Of a DNA stretch of 64,000 bases, positions 44,197 through 53,509 are shown in pieces. The notes below the pieces were generated by a model. That model was not told the origin of the DNA and searched no databases. It saw nothing but the letters and a program-made list of their open reading frames with translations. Position 1 is the stretch's first letter, and every line of letters starts with the position of its first letter. The DNA is from Acanthopleuribacter pedis (lineage in GTDB: Bacteria > Acidobacteriota > Holophagae > Acanthopleuribacterales > Acanthopleuribacteraceae). The stretch lies in contig NZ_JAFREP010000011.1 of assembly GCF_017377855.1 (NCBI RefSeq), positions 124,001-188,000 of the forward strand. The letters run 5' to 3'. The translations under genes were made by a program, and so were the position numbers.

Positions 44197-44815
44197 GGAA
44201 ACTCCTGGGTTACATGCATTTCTAGACTATGAATGCATTAAACCGGGCAGGAATACAGTGATCGCCCGACCAGGAACGAGACGGCAAAACCCTAGGGCAA
44301 AGCGAATGCCGGCTTGTGCGTCGCCGCGGGAAAAGCCAACGCGGGCAAAGCTTTGCATCGGCGGTTCAGGTGGCGCGCAACGGGCCGGCCGGACGCACTT
44401 GGCCGAAACCACCGAATCCTGTCGTCGTGCGGCATGACTGTGACCTTAATCCGAGACATGGGTATGTGGCTGCAAGGGTGGATGGTGGTGGCTTTCTTCG
44501 CTCAATCCTGGATTTTCTGCCTTGTATCTTCCTGGGGGGACTGTTGTATGGAGGCCGCGACGGGTGGGGAATCGCCGCAACATGCCAGGTTTATTTGGCG
44601 TGAGATTTTAGTAAAATACCTTGTTCTAAAAAGAAACTAAAAGATAATTATTTAAATTATGGCAATAGGTTGTTTAAGAAGTGTGTATGTGGTAAGAAAG
44701 ATCTTTGAATATTCAGTAACTAAAAAATCATGTGTGCAACACGCCGAGTTGGGTATAGGCCGTGCTCTGTCCTTGCGGGCCTTGGGCGTGTCACGGTCGT
44801 ATCGCGGGAGGACCT
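44197..44815. other. intergenic region upstream of rdrA
   Basis: No gene supported. Positions ~44590-44760 are clearly more AT-rich than the flanks, as is the 3' half of rdrA, which may reflect transfer of the RADAR unit. Confidence 0.4.
44621..44650 (+). promoter_or_regulatory. candidate rdrA promoter
   Basis: TTGTTC (44621-44626), 18 bases, TAATTA (44645-44650), in the AT-rich stretch before rdrA. Other AT-rich pairs nearby could serve equally. Confidence 0.25.
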
Positions 44816-47785
44816 ATGTCAAATGTATCAGAGAACCAAATCTTGATCGATGTATCCTATTCAAGGGATGCCCATTCCGACAGTGACACGCCGAATGTGA
44901 TCCATCAGGAAGGCTTGAGGAACATTCAAGACCTTTTGAAGCAGACTATTGAAAAAAATCAACGCTTCGATGAGCAAGACACTTCCGGCAGGAATAACAT
45001 CGAGTATGTTCGGGTTCATGACGCGATTTTACTCAGTGGTGGGCGTGGCAGCGGTAAAACAACGCTGTTGTTCAGCATTTTCCGCATGCTGCGGGAGGAC
45101 AAGCTCTGGGAAGTAGACAAGGCGGGTATAGGGAAGGACATCGAACCCGTGGCCATTTTTGATCCAACCCTGTTTGAAAAACGTTCGAATATTTTGGTGA
45201 ATATTATCGCGCGCATCAAAGAAAAAGTCGACAATAGCCGCGGTCATGTCACGCGTTCCGAGGATTACGAAGCATGGAAGCAATCGCTAAGTAAACTTGC
45301 CAAAGGTTTGCGTTTGTTGGACGGGGTGGGTAACGACCCGTTACAGGGCGATCAATGGGACGACGATCAGTACGTGCTGAGTAAAGGGTTGGAAGCCGCG
45401 TTGCACGGTGATCGGTTGGAGATTCACTTCAACAAGTTTTTGGACAAAAGCCTAGATCTCTTGCGCAAGAAATACTTTTTTCTGGCCTTTGACGACATCG
45501 ACACCGCCTTTGACAAGGGTTGGGAGGTACTGGAAACGCTGCGGAAATACCTCACCCATCCCCGGCTCATCAAAATCATAGCAGGTGATATCAGCCTGTT
45601 TTCGACGCTGGTGCGCAAGAAACAATTTGAGAATTTCGAAAAAGACTTTTTGGCGTTTGAGGGCCCGGAACGGGTTCGCAAAGAGGTGGATCACCTCGAA
45701 GAACAGTATTTGGTAAAAATTCTCAAACCGGAGAATCGCGTCGAACTCAAAACGCTGTGGTGGTATTACGCCAACCAGTACGCCATCAATATTCGGTTCT
45801 TCAAAAGTGACTCACAAACCGAATCGGTCGAATCGGTATTCCGCCGTTTTTGTGAAAGCGAACTGGGCGTTTTTCTTGAGGGTGACCAACGGATCGTTAT
45901 TGAGATTTTTTTGGCGCTGCCCGCGCGTTCCTTTATTCAAGTGATGCGCGCCATTGCTGAAAAACGCGCACCGTCGGCGCAGCATGGCGTCGCGAAAGCA
46001 CTAGGACAGCGGCTTCAGGAAGAGCAACTCGTCAATCGCATATCGTCGATTTTCTTTTCCGTTTTGGCTCGCTTTGGGTTTAACCAGGACGATATGGAGC
46101 GTTTGTACGGTGCAGTTGGTTATAGCATTATTTTAAGGAAGTTGATTGATGCAGACCTTTTTCTGAATGGTTGGCATTTATACCCCGATTTTGTAGATCG
46201 CGAGCAGAATCTTTTGATGATTTGCCTTGCTATGCATTGCGAGGTCTACCTGCGGCGTCATCCGGGAGCCATTTTTGATTATTGGCTTCGCATGGGTCTG
46301 CTTCATGAAATTTATTACCGGAATCCTCACCTTAAAAGTCAACCTGAGGGAAAGGAGGCGATAAAAGAAAAGCTGAACAGCATCGCGGAATTTTTGGTTT
46401 TAGAAGCAGGCGGTTCTTCTCAGGCAATTGCGCGCAAGATTTCCTCTTTTGTATTGACCCATCGACTAGCTTACTTTGGAACACTTCGTGTTTATTCTGA
46501 TTCTCGCAGGAAACGGAAGGCGGATAGCCTGATTGTGAAAATGTATGGCGATTTGTCAATTGCTTCATTTCCTCATAATCTCAATAGTGACGCCGACAAA
46601 TGGTTTGAGCTATTTGGTGCTACGCGGAATTGTTCCATCTTTCCGTTCTATTGGAAGGTTGCAGGGGTGTTTAATGGAAAAAACAAACAAAGAATAAAAT
46701 GGTCGCGGTATGTTAACACCTTTGCTTCTTTAAATGAGGTCGTGGATGGTTGGAATAGTAGTTTTGTTAATCTGCCTTTTGTAAATGTTCATGAAGCGCA
46801 GGGATCTATTGTTCCTGTTGCTTCTCTCTATAACAGTCTTGGTGTGATTAGTGGTTTAAGTGTTGGGCATGGCACGGTCGATTTATTTCTGCGCGACTTG
46901 TCCGTGTTTTCTGAGTTGAAAAGTTATTCCGGGTTTATGGTACAAGGCCAACTGGAACAGGAAGAAAGCTCTGAGCAGGTTATCCCGGATCCTGCCGGAG
47001 AAGATGAGGGTCCTCCCGAGAGCGCGACCGAGGAGGCCGCGCGGTCTTCGGAGGCGAGTGATGATGATACGTCCGAGATCTTTTACGATTGCATGCAGGC
47101 TTGGGTGTTGGCGTTAAATCAACTTGAACATTTCAACATGGGGTTTTTGTCAAAGGTTTGGGTGCGTTTGATTCGTTCGCTTATTCAAGTTGACTCGAAG
47201 TTCTTAGAAACGAAAGATCCCCGGTTCTTAGGAGACTATCTTCATCGCGGCATCGTTTCATTTCTTAACGCGGTTTATATCGAGTCGGTTGTTCACGGTT
47301 TTGGCTCTCATCGCAAGGACAGCTTATCAAGTAACTATCCAAATGATGTGTTGTTTTTTTCGAACCTTACTCATGCATTATTACCAGAAAACAATGAGAG
47401 GTTCGTTCTTTTGAAAACATTGTTTCGTTGTCCTTTGTGGGGTTTTTACTTGAGGCCTCGTTGGGGTTTTGATAAGCACCAAATAGAACACAAATTTCAG
47501 AAGCAAACGCTGAAAAGTCTAGACGGTATTTCTGAAAAATACATTGAAAACCTTGGTGCGCTCCTGACGGATAATGAGGAATATGTTCCTAAAGGGGACT
47601 ACGAGGGTTCGTCCGCAACCTTGAAAAAACGGCTCATGGCCATGTACGACATTCCCTATCATATTCACATGGGTTACGGCCATTTTCGAACTACCCAAAT
47701 TCACTGTCACCATTTACTTAATTCTGTTGCGCTACCGCAATCTTCAAGTCAATCGGAATACGAAACCCCTGTCATTTCCGTCTAA
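44816..47785 (+). CDS. rdrA: RADAR ATPase RdrA
   Basis: 989 residues, from the ATG at 44816 with GGGAGG 4-5 bases upstream; the frame is open to 44762 without a ribosome site. The N-terminal half is a P-loop ATPase: Walker A 'LLSGGRGSGKTTLLF' (~75), Walker B 'FFLAFDDIDTAF' (~224), then 'LIKIIAGDISLF'. The long C-terminal part has no domain I recognise; it includes an acidic low-complexity patch around residues 730-760. Size, ATPase type and the adjacent deaminase match RdrA of RADAR, whose ring-shaped ATPase works with RdrB against phage. The 3' half has lower GC than its neighbours. Confidence 0.85.
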   Translation: MSNVSENQILIDVSYSRDAHSDSDTPNVIHQEGLRNIQDLLKQTIEKNQRFDEQDTSGRNNIEYVRVHDAILLSGGRGSGKTTLLFSIFRMLREDKLWEVDKAGIGKDIEPVAIFDPTLFEKRSNILVNIIARIKEKVDNSRGHVTRSEDYEAWKQSLSKLAKGLRLLDGVGNDPLQGDQWDDDQYVLSKGLEAALHGDRLEIHFNKFLDKSLDLLRKKYFFLAFDDIDTAFDKGWEVLETLRKYLTHPRLIKIIAGDISLFSTLVRKKQFENFEKDFLAFEGPERVRKEVDHLEEQYLVKILKPENRVELKTLWWYYANQYAINIRFFKSDSQTESVESVFRRFCESELGVFLEGDQRIVIEIFLALPARSFIQVMRAIAEKRAPSAQHGVAKALGQRLQEEQLVNRISSIFFSVLARFGFNQDDMERLYGAVGYSIILRKLIDADLFLNGWHLYPDFVDREQNLLMICLAMHCEVYLRRHPGAIFDYWLRMGLLHEIYYRNPHLKSQPEGKEAIKEKLNSIAEFLVLEAGGSSQAIARKISSFVLTHRLAYFGTLRVYSDSRRKRKADSLIVKMYGDLSIASFPHNLNSDADKWFELFGATRNCSIFPFYWKVAGVFNGKNKQRIKWSRYVNTFASLNEVVDGWNSSFVNLPFVNVHEAQGSIVPVASLYNSLGVISGLSVGHGTVDLFLRDLSVFSELKSYSGFMVQGQLEQEESSEQVIPDPAGEDEGPPESATEEAARSSEASDDDTSEIFYDCMQAWVLALNQLEHFNMGFLSKVWVRLIRSLIQVDSKFLETKDPRFLGDYLHRGIVSFLNAVYIESVVHGFGSHRKDSLSSNYPNDVLFFSNLTHALLPENNERFVLLKTLFRCPLWGFYLRPRWGFDKHQIEHKFQKQTLKSLDGISEKYIENLGALLTDNEEYVPKGDYEGSSATLKKRLMAMYDIPYHIHMGYGHFRTTQIHCHHLLNSVALPQSSSQSEYETPVISV

Positions 47786-47811
47786 AGTGCGCCTGTTGGG
47801 AGGGGTTTACC

Positions 47812-50313
47812 ATGAAACAACTTTTGCAACAACTGGCGCTCAGCGCCCCCTCTCTCCTGCGGGTTTATTACCGCGACGGTGTGTTGCCGCTTGAAGAACT
47901 CAAAACCCGCGTCTTTGTGCGGGCGCGCCAACTCAAACCCCACTGGGCCGATTATCGCTTTAAAAACTACGAGGGCTTGGCGTTCCGCCAAACCCATACC
48001 GAGGCCACCACGGCCGAATGCCTGTGGCAACTCGCTGAAACCTATTTCGAGTTTCGCGATACCGAGATTCGCTGTTGCATCCAACACTTTGAAGCCTGGC
48101 AACGCTGTCTCACCCGCTTGCCACCGCTGCCACTTCTGGTCGCCGCCGTGTACCAACAACATGCGACCGGCCCCGATTTGGAAACCCTGTTCACCAACAA
48201 CTTCCTCAAACACAGCTTCTTGCCTTCCATTTACCACCCGCTCTTGGAAGACCTGATCCAAGAAGAAGGTTTGAACGAACTGCACCTTCACCTCAACGGC
48301 ACCACCGAGTTCGATTTTTTCTGGCAGGACGCCTTGGCGTTCCCCGACAGGGTGTATCGCAACCTGGCCGAGGTCTTCAAAGCGGATCGTCGTGAAGTCT
48401 ACGAACTCTACACCCAAATCGATCCCGAGCTTACTGCCGCGGACGTTCGTCTTTTTCTCGCCGCGGCCTGCCGCATTCGCGATTATTTGGTTCGCTACCT
48501 CTACCAAGGCACGCCTTATCCCGAGGACCTCGGCGCCCATGTCCTTTTCTGCCACCACCACGAGCAGCCACTCCTCCAGCGAGGCGACCGTCACCCCTTG
48601 GCAACCCTGTTGCCGCTCTGTCGGGATTGGCCCGCCACCGCTTGTGAGGCCATGTTGCTGATGGCCGTTTACGCCAAGATCGACGCCGGGGATCGCACCA
48701 CCGCGCGTTTGTTCCACCAATACCTGCTGATTCAAGGGTATTTCAACCGCTTGCTGGTGCAACAAGGGGATCAGGTGGGTTTCGACCAATTCCAAAAAAT
48801 CACGCTTAACGAGATTCGTGAGTTTAGCGAAATCCATTATTTGAAACGGTTTCGCCAACTCAAAGGACGTTACGGCAACGATCTGGCCTTTTTGGAGGGG
48901 CGTTTTGCACCGAAGGCGAACGGGGAGAAAACCCTGGGACTGATCAAACGCATCCACCGGGATTACCAGCAATTTTTGAGGGATGAGGCTTCGCATAGCA
49001 AGGGCGCCACCGCGGTGTCCCCGTGTGCGCCGCGGCCTTTTGAACTGAAGCTCACCGCGCACCTCATTAAAAAGAAAGCGCCTGAGGCTGGGCGTGGTCG
49101 TGACGGAAACCCCGATGTTACCCACTACAGTGGTTGTCGCCATGCGAGCCTGCGCCGCGAGTTAGTGTCGCGCACGCGGCGTTTGGCCAACGTAAGCCGC
49201 GGTCGGGAAGATGCCCGCAACCTTGTTGCCGGGCTCGATGCCGCCTCGAATGAACAACACGCGCTACCCGAGGTTTTTGCACCCGCCTTTCGGCTCTTTC
49301 GCCGTCGTGGCTTTCTCGACTTTACCTACCATGCCGGCGAGGATTTCGTGCATCTCGTGTCGGGAATGCGCGTCATTTGGGAGGCGGCCGCGTTTCTCGA
49401 CTTCCGCGCGGGCAACCGCATCGGCCACGCTACCGCCATCGGCATTCATCCCTCTCTGTGGACCGAACGCTGCGGCGAGGTTTTGCTGCCGATCACCCGC
49501 CATGAATGGCTCGACAACCTCGTTTTCGCCTACATGCTCTTGTCCCGACGCCACGAATTCAGCGGGCGCTTGCCCGCCTTGCGCGGCGAGATCGCCCACC
49601 ATTTCGCCAAAATCTACCGGCCGCCTGTTTATTTCGACGCCATGCCCGAGCCGGCGGTGCTGATCGATGCTTGGCGCATGCGTGATTTGGACGGCTTGCT
49701 GCTGGGTGAGGATTTGGTCGACTTTGAGGTGGACCGTTTTTACCGGCGGTTCCTGGATCAGGATCAACGCGTCGAGGCCAAACGCCTGTGGCAACGACAA
49801 AAAACCGCCACGCGCGCTTTTTCCCTGTGGCGTTGTTACCACCACCAAGACGTGGTGGCGCGGGGTGGCGAGCTAATTGAGGTACCCATCGATTTCTTTG
49901 CCGAGGTCGAACTCACCGCGCTCCAAGCGGCGGTGATCACAGACCTGAATCAGCGCTCGATTGCCTTGGAGAGCATGCCGACCAGCAATGTCGCCATCAG
50001 TTATTACCGCAACTACCGCGAGCACCACCTCTTCCGCTGGTTGGGGATTCCGGCGGCGGGCAACGACTTGCCGGAGCCCATCGTGGTGCTTGCCTCGGAC
50101 AACCCCGGCATTTTCGCCAACAACTTGCGCAACGATTTCAGCCATATCTTTGTGGTAATGACCCGTGACCTGGAGCTCAGTCCCAACGAGGCCATAAGCC
50201 AACTGCGCAAGCTCAACCGCAATGGGCGTATTTTCCGCTTCGGGCGTGACGCAGCCGGTTCCCCGCCGGATACCCCACCGGGTCTGGCGGATTTGTTGGC
50301 ACCCATCTCGTGA
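47812..50313 (+). CDS. rdrB: RADAR adenosine deaminase RdrB
   Basis: 833 residues, 26 bases after rdrA; GGGAGGGG precedes the ATG. The adenosine-deaminase motifs are spread along the chain: 'ELHLHLNGTTEF' (H-x-H, ~160), 'TYHAGEDF' (HAGE, ~505), 'RIGHATAIG' (~537), 'ESMPTSN' (~720) and 'ASDNPGIF' (~762). These supply the zinc ligands and the catalytic Glu. The long inserts between motifs, about twice the length of a housekeeping deaminase, are typical of RdrB. RdrB forms a large shell with RdrA and converts adenosine to inosine in RNA or nucleotides during infection. Confidence 0.9.
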   Translation: MKQLLQQLALSAPSLLRVYYRDGVLPLEELKTRVFVRARQLKPHWADYRFKNYEGLAFRQTHTEATTAECLWQLAETYFEFRDTEIRCCIQHFEAWQRCLTRLPPLPLLVAAVYQQHATGPDLETLFTNNFLKHSFLPSIYHPLLEDLIQEEGLNELHLHLNGTTEFDFFWQDALAFPDRVYRNLAEVFKADRREVYELYTQIDPELTAADVRLFLAAACRIRDYLVRYLYQGTPYPEDLGAHVLFCHHHEQPLLQRGDRHPLATLLPLCRDWPATACEAMLLMAVYAKIDAGDRTTARLFHQYLLIQGYFNRLLVQQGDQVGFDQFQKITLNEIREFSEIHYLKRFRQLKGRYGNDLAFLEGRFAPKANGEKTLGLIKRIHRDYQQFLRDEASHSKGATAVSPCAPRPFELKLTAHLIKKKAPEAGRGRDGNPDVTHYSGCRHASLRRELVSRTRRLANVSRGREDARNLVAGLDAASNEQHALPEVFAPAFRLFRRRGFLDFTYHAGEDFVHLVSGMRVIWEAAAFLDFRAGNRIGHATAIGIHPSLWTERCGEVLLPITRHEWLDNLVFAYMLLSRRHEFSGRLPALRGEIAHHFAKIYRPPVYFDAMPEPAVLIDAWRMRDLDGLLLGEDLVDFEVDRFYRRFLDQDQRVEAKRLWQRQKTATRAFSLWRCYHHQDVVARGGELIEVPIDFFAEVELTALQAAVITDLNQRSIALESMPTSNVAISYYRNYREHHLFRWLGIPAAGNDLPEPIVVLASDNPGIFANNLRNDFSHIFVVMTRDLELSPNEAISQLRKLNRNGRIFRFGRDAAGSPPDTPPGLADLLAPIS

Positions 50314-50344
50314 TGGGTTTGGTGGCAATAAAGCCGATAGGGCG

Positions 50345-51088
50345 CTAGAGCTGGGTGAGGATGAGGGCGATCAGGTTGTTGCAGCAGTGGAGGCCGAGTG
50401 GGTAGGGGAACCCGAAGCTAACGCGGGTGTAGCTGTAAATGAAGGCGCTCGCCAGTTGCGGGAGCGTGATGATCGGCATCATCAGCAGGTTGATCAAGGT
50501 TCGCTCGTAATTCATGATGTGAATCCAGGCGAACACCACGCAGGTAACATAAAAAATTAACCGGAAATGTTGGGTCCAAAGCTTGCCCAAAACCGCGCGA
50601 ACCGGTGCCGCACGCAGCAGGGGATAGGCGAGGACGCCAACGGCGACCGCGCTGCCGACACGGGTCGGCAAGCTTTCGTCGACCAAACTCAGTGAGACGC
50701 CGTAGACCGCCTTGGTCGCCACGTAATAGGTGAGTACCGCGAGGGTTAACGCGAGATGGCCGGGCTTGAAACGCAGGGAAAGCCGGAAGAGGATCTCCTC
50801 AAGGAGAGGGAGGATCAAACCGCCGACCAACAGCAACATCGGTAGGCTGAAGCGTTCCGCCATGGTGGATTTGGTCAGGTTTTCGGGATCGTAAAAAGGG
50901 GAGAGTAGCGCGAAAAACAGGCCGAGGCCGATCATAAAAACGATCTTGAGGATAAAGAGCCCGGCCAGGTCCGTGATTTTGGCTTTGGTTGTTTTTTGGC
51001 TCGGGGTCGTGTGTGGGTTGCGAAGGTAACCCGTGAATTCTAGGAAAAGTCCGCGATAGTAGGACGGTCGGATCAATGCAACGTTCAT
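50345..51088 (-). CDS. CPBP-family intramembrane metalloprotease
   Basis: 247 residues with about six membrane segments. The CPBP (Abi/CAAX-like) motifs are in place: E-E-x-x-x-R in 'LLEEILFRLSL', F-x-x-x-H in 'VFAWIHIMNY' and H-x-x-x-N in 'GLHCCNNLIAL'. Family members cleave prenylated or membrane proteins, and some protect against bacteriocins. It is convergent with rdrB (31 bases between stops), so a functional link to RADAR is possible but not shown. The ribosome site (AAAGGG) is modest. Confidence 0.85.
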   Translation of the reverse strand: MNVALIRPSYYRGLFLEFTGYLRNPHTTPSQKTTKAKITDLAGLFILKIVFMIGLGLFFALLSPFYDPENLTKSTMAERFSLPMLLLVGGLILPLLEEILFRLSLRFKPGHLALTLAVLTYYVATKAVYGVSLSLVDESLPTRVGSAVAVGVLAYPLLRAAPVRAVLGKLWTQHFRLIFYVTCVVFAWIHIMNYERTLINLLMMPIITLPQLASAFIYSYTRVSFGFPYPLGLHCCNNLIALILTQL

Positions 51089-51244
51089 GGTGAACCCTTT
51101 TCGGTGTTGGTGTGTGTCCGTGGCCCATGGGGTGGGTTTTACCGGCTAACGTTGACCGAACCGTTCTGGTTTATGCGTACCTGCCCGCTTTGTTGACCGA
51201 ACCGCTTGTTTTTGGCGAAGGCGTGTCCCGTGGTTAAGTTCGAA

Positions 51245-51312
51245 GGTTTTAGGTTTTAGGTTTTAGGTTTTAGGTTTTAGGTTTTAGGTTTTAGGTTTTA
51301 GGTTTTAGGTTT
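51245..51312. repeat. GGTTTTA heptamer, 9 perfect copies
   Basis: Nine uninterrupted GGTTTTA units (51245-51307) and a partial GGTTT. They lie about 155-160 bases upstream of the CPBP protease start codon, between divergent genes. Perfect short repeats like this change copy number by slippage. Confidence 0.9.
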
Positions 51313-51631
51313 CGGGCGCGTTGTGTGGCTTGTCACCGAATGTTATTCGGGTTGCTCACTTTTGAGGTGGACCCGCGTCATGACAACCATGCGGACGGCC
51401 CCGTATCCGGGTGGCTGCATCTGCAAGGGTGGCATCGCGCCGCGGTGAAGCCGAGGTTCTTTGGTTTTACCTTCTATCGATGGACGGGTTTTGGCCGCTT
51501 TGTGGCGTGGTACCCGCGGGCGACACCGGGTTTGTTACCGATGATCGCCGCGCCCGTCCTCGTTTTTTACGCTTGGATCGCCGCGAGGCGCACCCACCCC
51601 CATCAAAAGACCCCTATAATGAGGTTCATCC

Positions 51632-53266
51632 ATGATTCCCTTTTATGTTCTATCGCTTTTGTTTCTGTTTCCTTCGCCCCCTTTTTTAACCCAAACTCCT
51701 TCACCGGTGGTGCTTATGACAACGCCTCAGACTCAGACCCGCGATGTGGCTCTGGCCACGATTCATCGTTTGGAACCGCTGGTTGACGCTTGGCAAAAGC
51801 GGCCGGAAGCGGTTGAGATCGAACAGGTTACCGAGTTGATTCACGCTTACGGGCAAGTCGGGCGCGGCCCGGATGCCGAGGCCCTGTTCACCTGGCTTTG
51901 CGAGGCCACGCCGGTGACGCCGCAATGGCTGGAAGAACAGCCCGGCTTGGCCGAGGTGCGCGGCGCTTCCCGGTATCCAAGCTTATTGGCCAAGGTGCAG
52001 GAAGAAACCAAACTCGCCGAGAGGATTTGGGGTCCCCAACATTATCCCTACGTGGCGAAACTGCCCCTGACGGAGCGGCTGTTCGGGCTGTCGTTGGTGT
52101 GGTCGGAACTTAAATACGGGTTCCCCCATTTCGACAAAGTCCCCGATTTGGACTGGGACCAAGCTTATCGGGACGCCATTCCCGAGGTGACGGCCGCCGA
52201 GGATACCTTGACCTATTACCGCGTGTTGAAACGTTTGGTCGCCCGGCTCCAGGAAGGCCATACCCACGTCGCCTACCCGTGGGATTTGGTGGACCAGACC
52301 CGACGGCGTCCCGCGTTTTTGACCGAACTGGTGGAAAACCGGGTGCTGGTCACCGAGCTTGCCGAGGGTGCTGAATTGCCGGCCGAGATTCGGGTTGGCA
52401 GTGAAATTCTCGCCATCGACGGGGTGCCGGTGTTGCAATATGCGGCGGAACAGGTGGCACCCTATTTTGGGGCCTCGACACCCCAATCCGTGCGGAAGAG
52501 CATCTTTCAGATGGGGGTGTTGGAAGGTCCTTTGGACAAACCGATCAATTTGCAGGTTGCCGCGGCGGACGGTGTTCGGCACGCGGTGCAGGTCCGGCGC
52601 GGTAAGGATCATGCTTTCCCGCGACCGGCGTTGTCCTGGCGTCGCATCGGCGAGATGGGTTATATCGCCATCAACACCTTTGGTGATCGTTTGACGGAAG
52701 AAGCAGTCGCCGAGGCGGTGGCGGCGCTGAAAGACAGCAAGGGGTTGATCATTGATGTGCGCAAAAACGGTGGTGGCAACAGCGGCTGGTGGGTGGTGGG
52801 CCACCTGGCCCCTGAATACTACAAAACGCCGTGGGCCGTGCGCGCATACCGACCGGTGTTGCGTCCCTGGGGTTGGCCGCGATTGACCTGGTACGAGGAG
52901 CCGGCCAAGCTGGAGACCTCGGAACAACAACCGCGTTACGCGGGCCCGGTGGTGGTGCTTGCCGGTGCTGCTACCGCGAGTGCCGCGGAAGATTTTTTGG
53001 CCGCGTTCAAGGCCGCCAAACGGGGGCCGATCTTCGGTCAAGCCTCCTCCGGTGCCACCGGTCAACCACTCCTAAAAGGTTTGCCAGGAGGTGGTTACGT
53101 GCGGTTCTGTGTGAAGCGGGACCGCACGCCGGATGGGCAACCGATTGTGGGTCGCGGCATTCCTGCCGACCGCACTATTTTGCCGACCGTCGACGATATT
53201 CGCTCGGGTTTTGATCGCCCTTTGCAAGCGGCGCTCCAGCATTTAGCTGAGGCCGCCTCGCTCTAA
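51632..53266 (+). CDS. S41-family (tail-specific/tricorn-like) peptidase
   Basis: 544 residues with a signal sequence (MIPFYVLSLLFLFPSPPFLT). The core shows an N-terminal helical part with 'RLQEGHTHVAYP', a PDZ-like segment ('IRVGSEILAIDGVPV'), and the S41 motif 'GLIIDVRKNGGGNSGWW'. The catalytic Ser region is 'GAATASAAEDFLAAFK'. The closing 'GRGIPADRTILPTVDDIRSG' is also typical. It is an exported peptidase acting on unknown proteins or peptides. The start is supported by GAGG about 8 bases upstream. Confidence 0.88.
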   Translation: MIPFYVLSLLFLFPSPPFLTQTPSPVVLMTTPQTQTRDVALATIHRLEPLVDAWQKRPEAVEIEQVTELIHAYGQVGRGPDAEALFTWLCEATPVTPQWLEEQPGLAEVRGASRYPSLLAKVQEETKLAERIWGPQHYPYVAKLPLTERLFGLSLVWSELKYGFPHFDKVPDLDWDQAYRDAIPEVTAAEDTLTYYRVLKRLVARLQEGHTHVAYPWDLVDQTRRRPAFLTELVENRVLVTELAEGAELPAEIRVGSEILAIDGVPVLQYAAEQVAPYFGASTPQSVRKSIFQMGVLEGPLDKPINLQVAAADGVRHAVQVRRGKDHAFPRPALSWRRIGEMGYIAINTFGDRLTEEAVAEAVAALKDSKGLIIDVRKNGGGNSGWWVVGHLAPEYYKTPWAVRAYRPVLRPWGWPRLTWYEEPAKLETSEQQPRYAGPVVVLAGAATASAAEDFLAAFKAAKRGPIFGQASSGATGQPLLKGLPGGGYVRFCVKRDRTPDGQPIVGRGIPADRTILPTVDDIRSGFDRPLQAALQHLAEAASL

Positions 53267-53273
53267 AGGTTGG

Positions 53274-53313
53274 CCCCCGCGCGTTGTCGGGTTGCGCGGA
53301 CGTCGCGCGGGGG
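53274..53313. terminator. strong hairpin after the S41 gene
   Basis: CCCCCGCGCG (53274-53283) pairs with CGCGCGGGGG (53304-53313). There is no T-run, so it may stabilise the 3' end rather than terminate. Confidence 0.45.
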
Positions 53314-53509
53314 ATCCCCTGACTGATGGGGGAAAGAGGACAAGGAGGGAAAAGGCGGACCGGCGACAGTTTTGTCACGGTGGTCCGTTTTCCTGGTTCT
53401 TCCTCACCATGGAGGAGATATCCATCACAAGAAGGAGCGGTTCTCGCCTGTAGCGGCCGGTACCGGGTATGATGTTTTGAGGTAACATCTTTTTCTTCAG
53501 GAGGATGGG

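Noticed and set aside
51245..51312. GGTTTTA run as a telomere-like sequence
   Set aside because: It is a short internal microsatellite between two ordinary bacterial genes; nothing suggests a replicon end.
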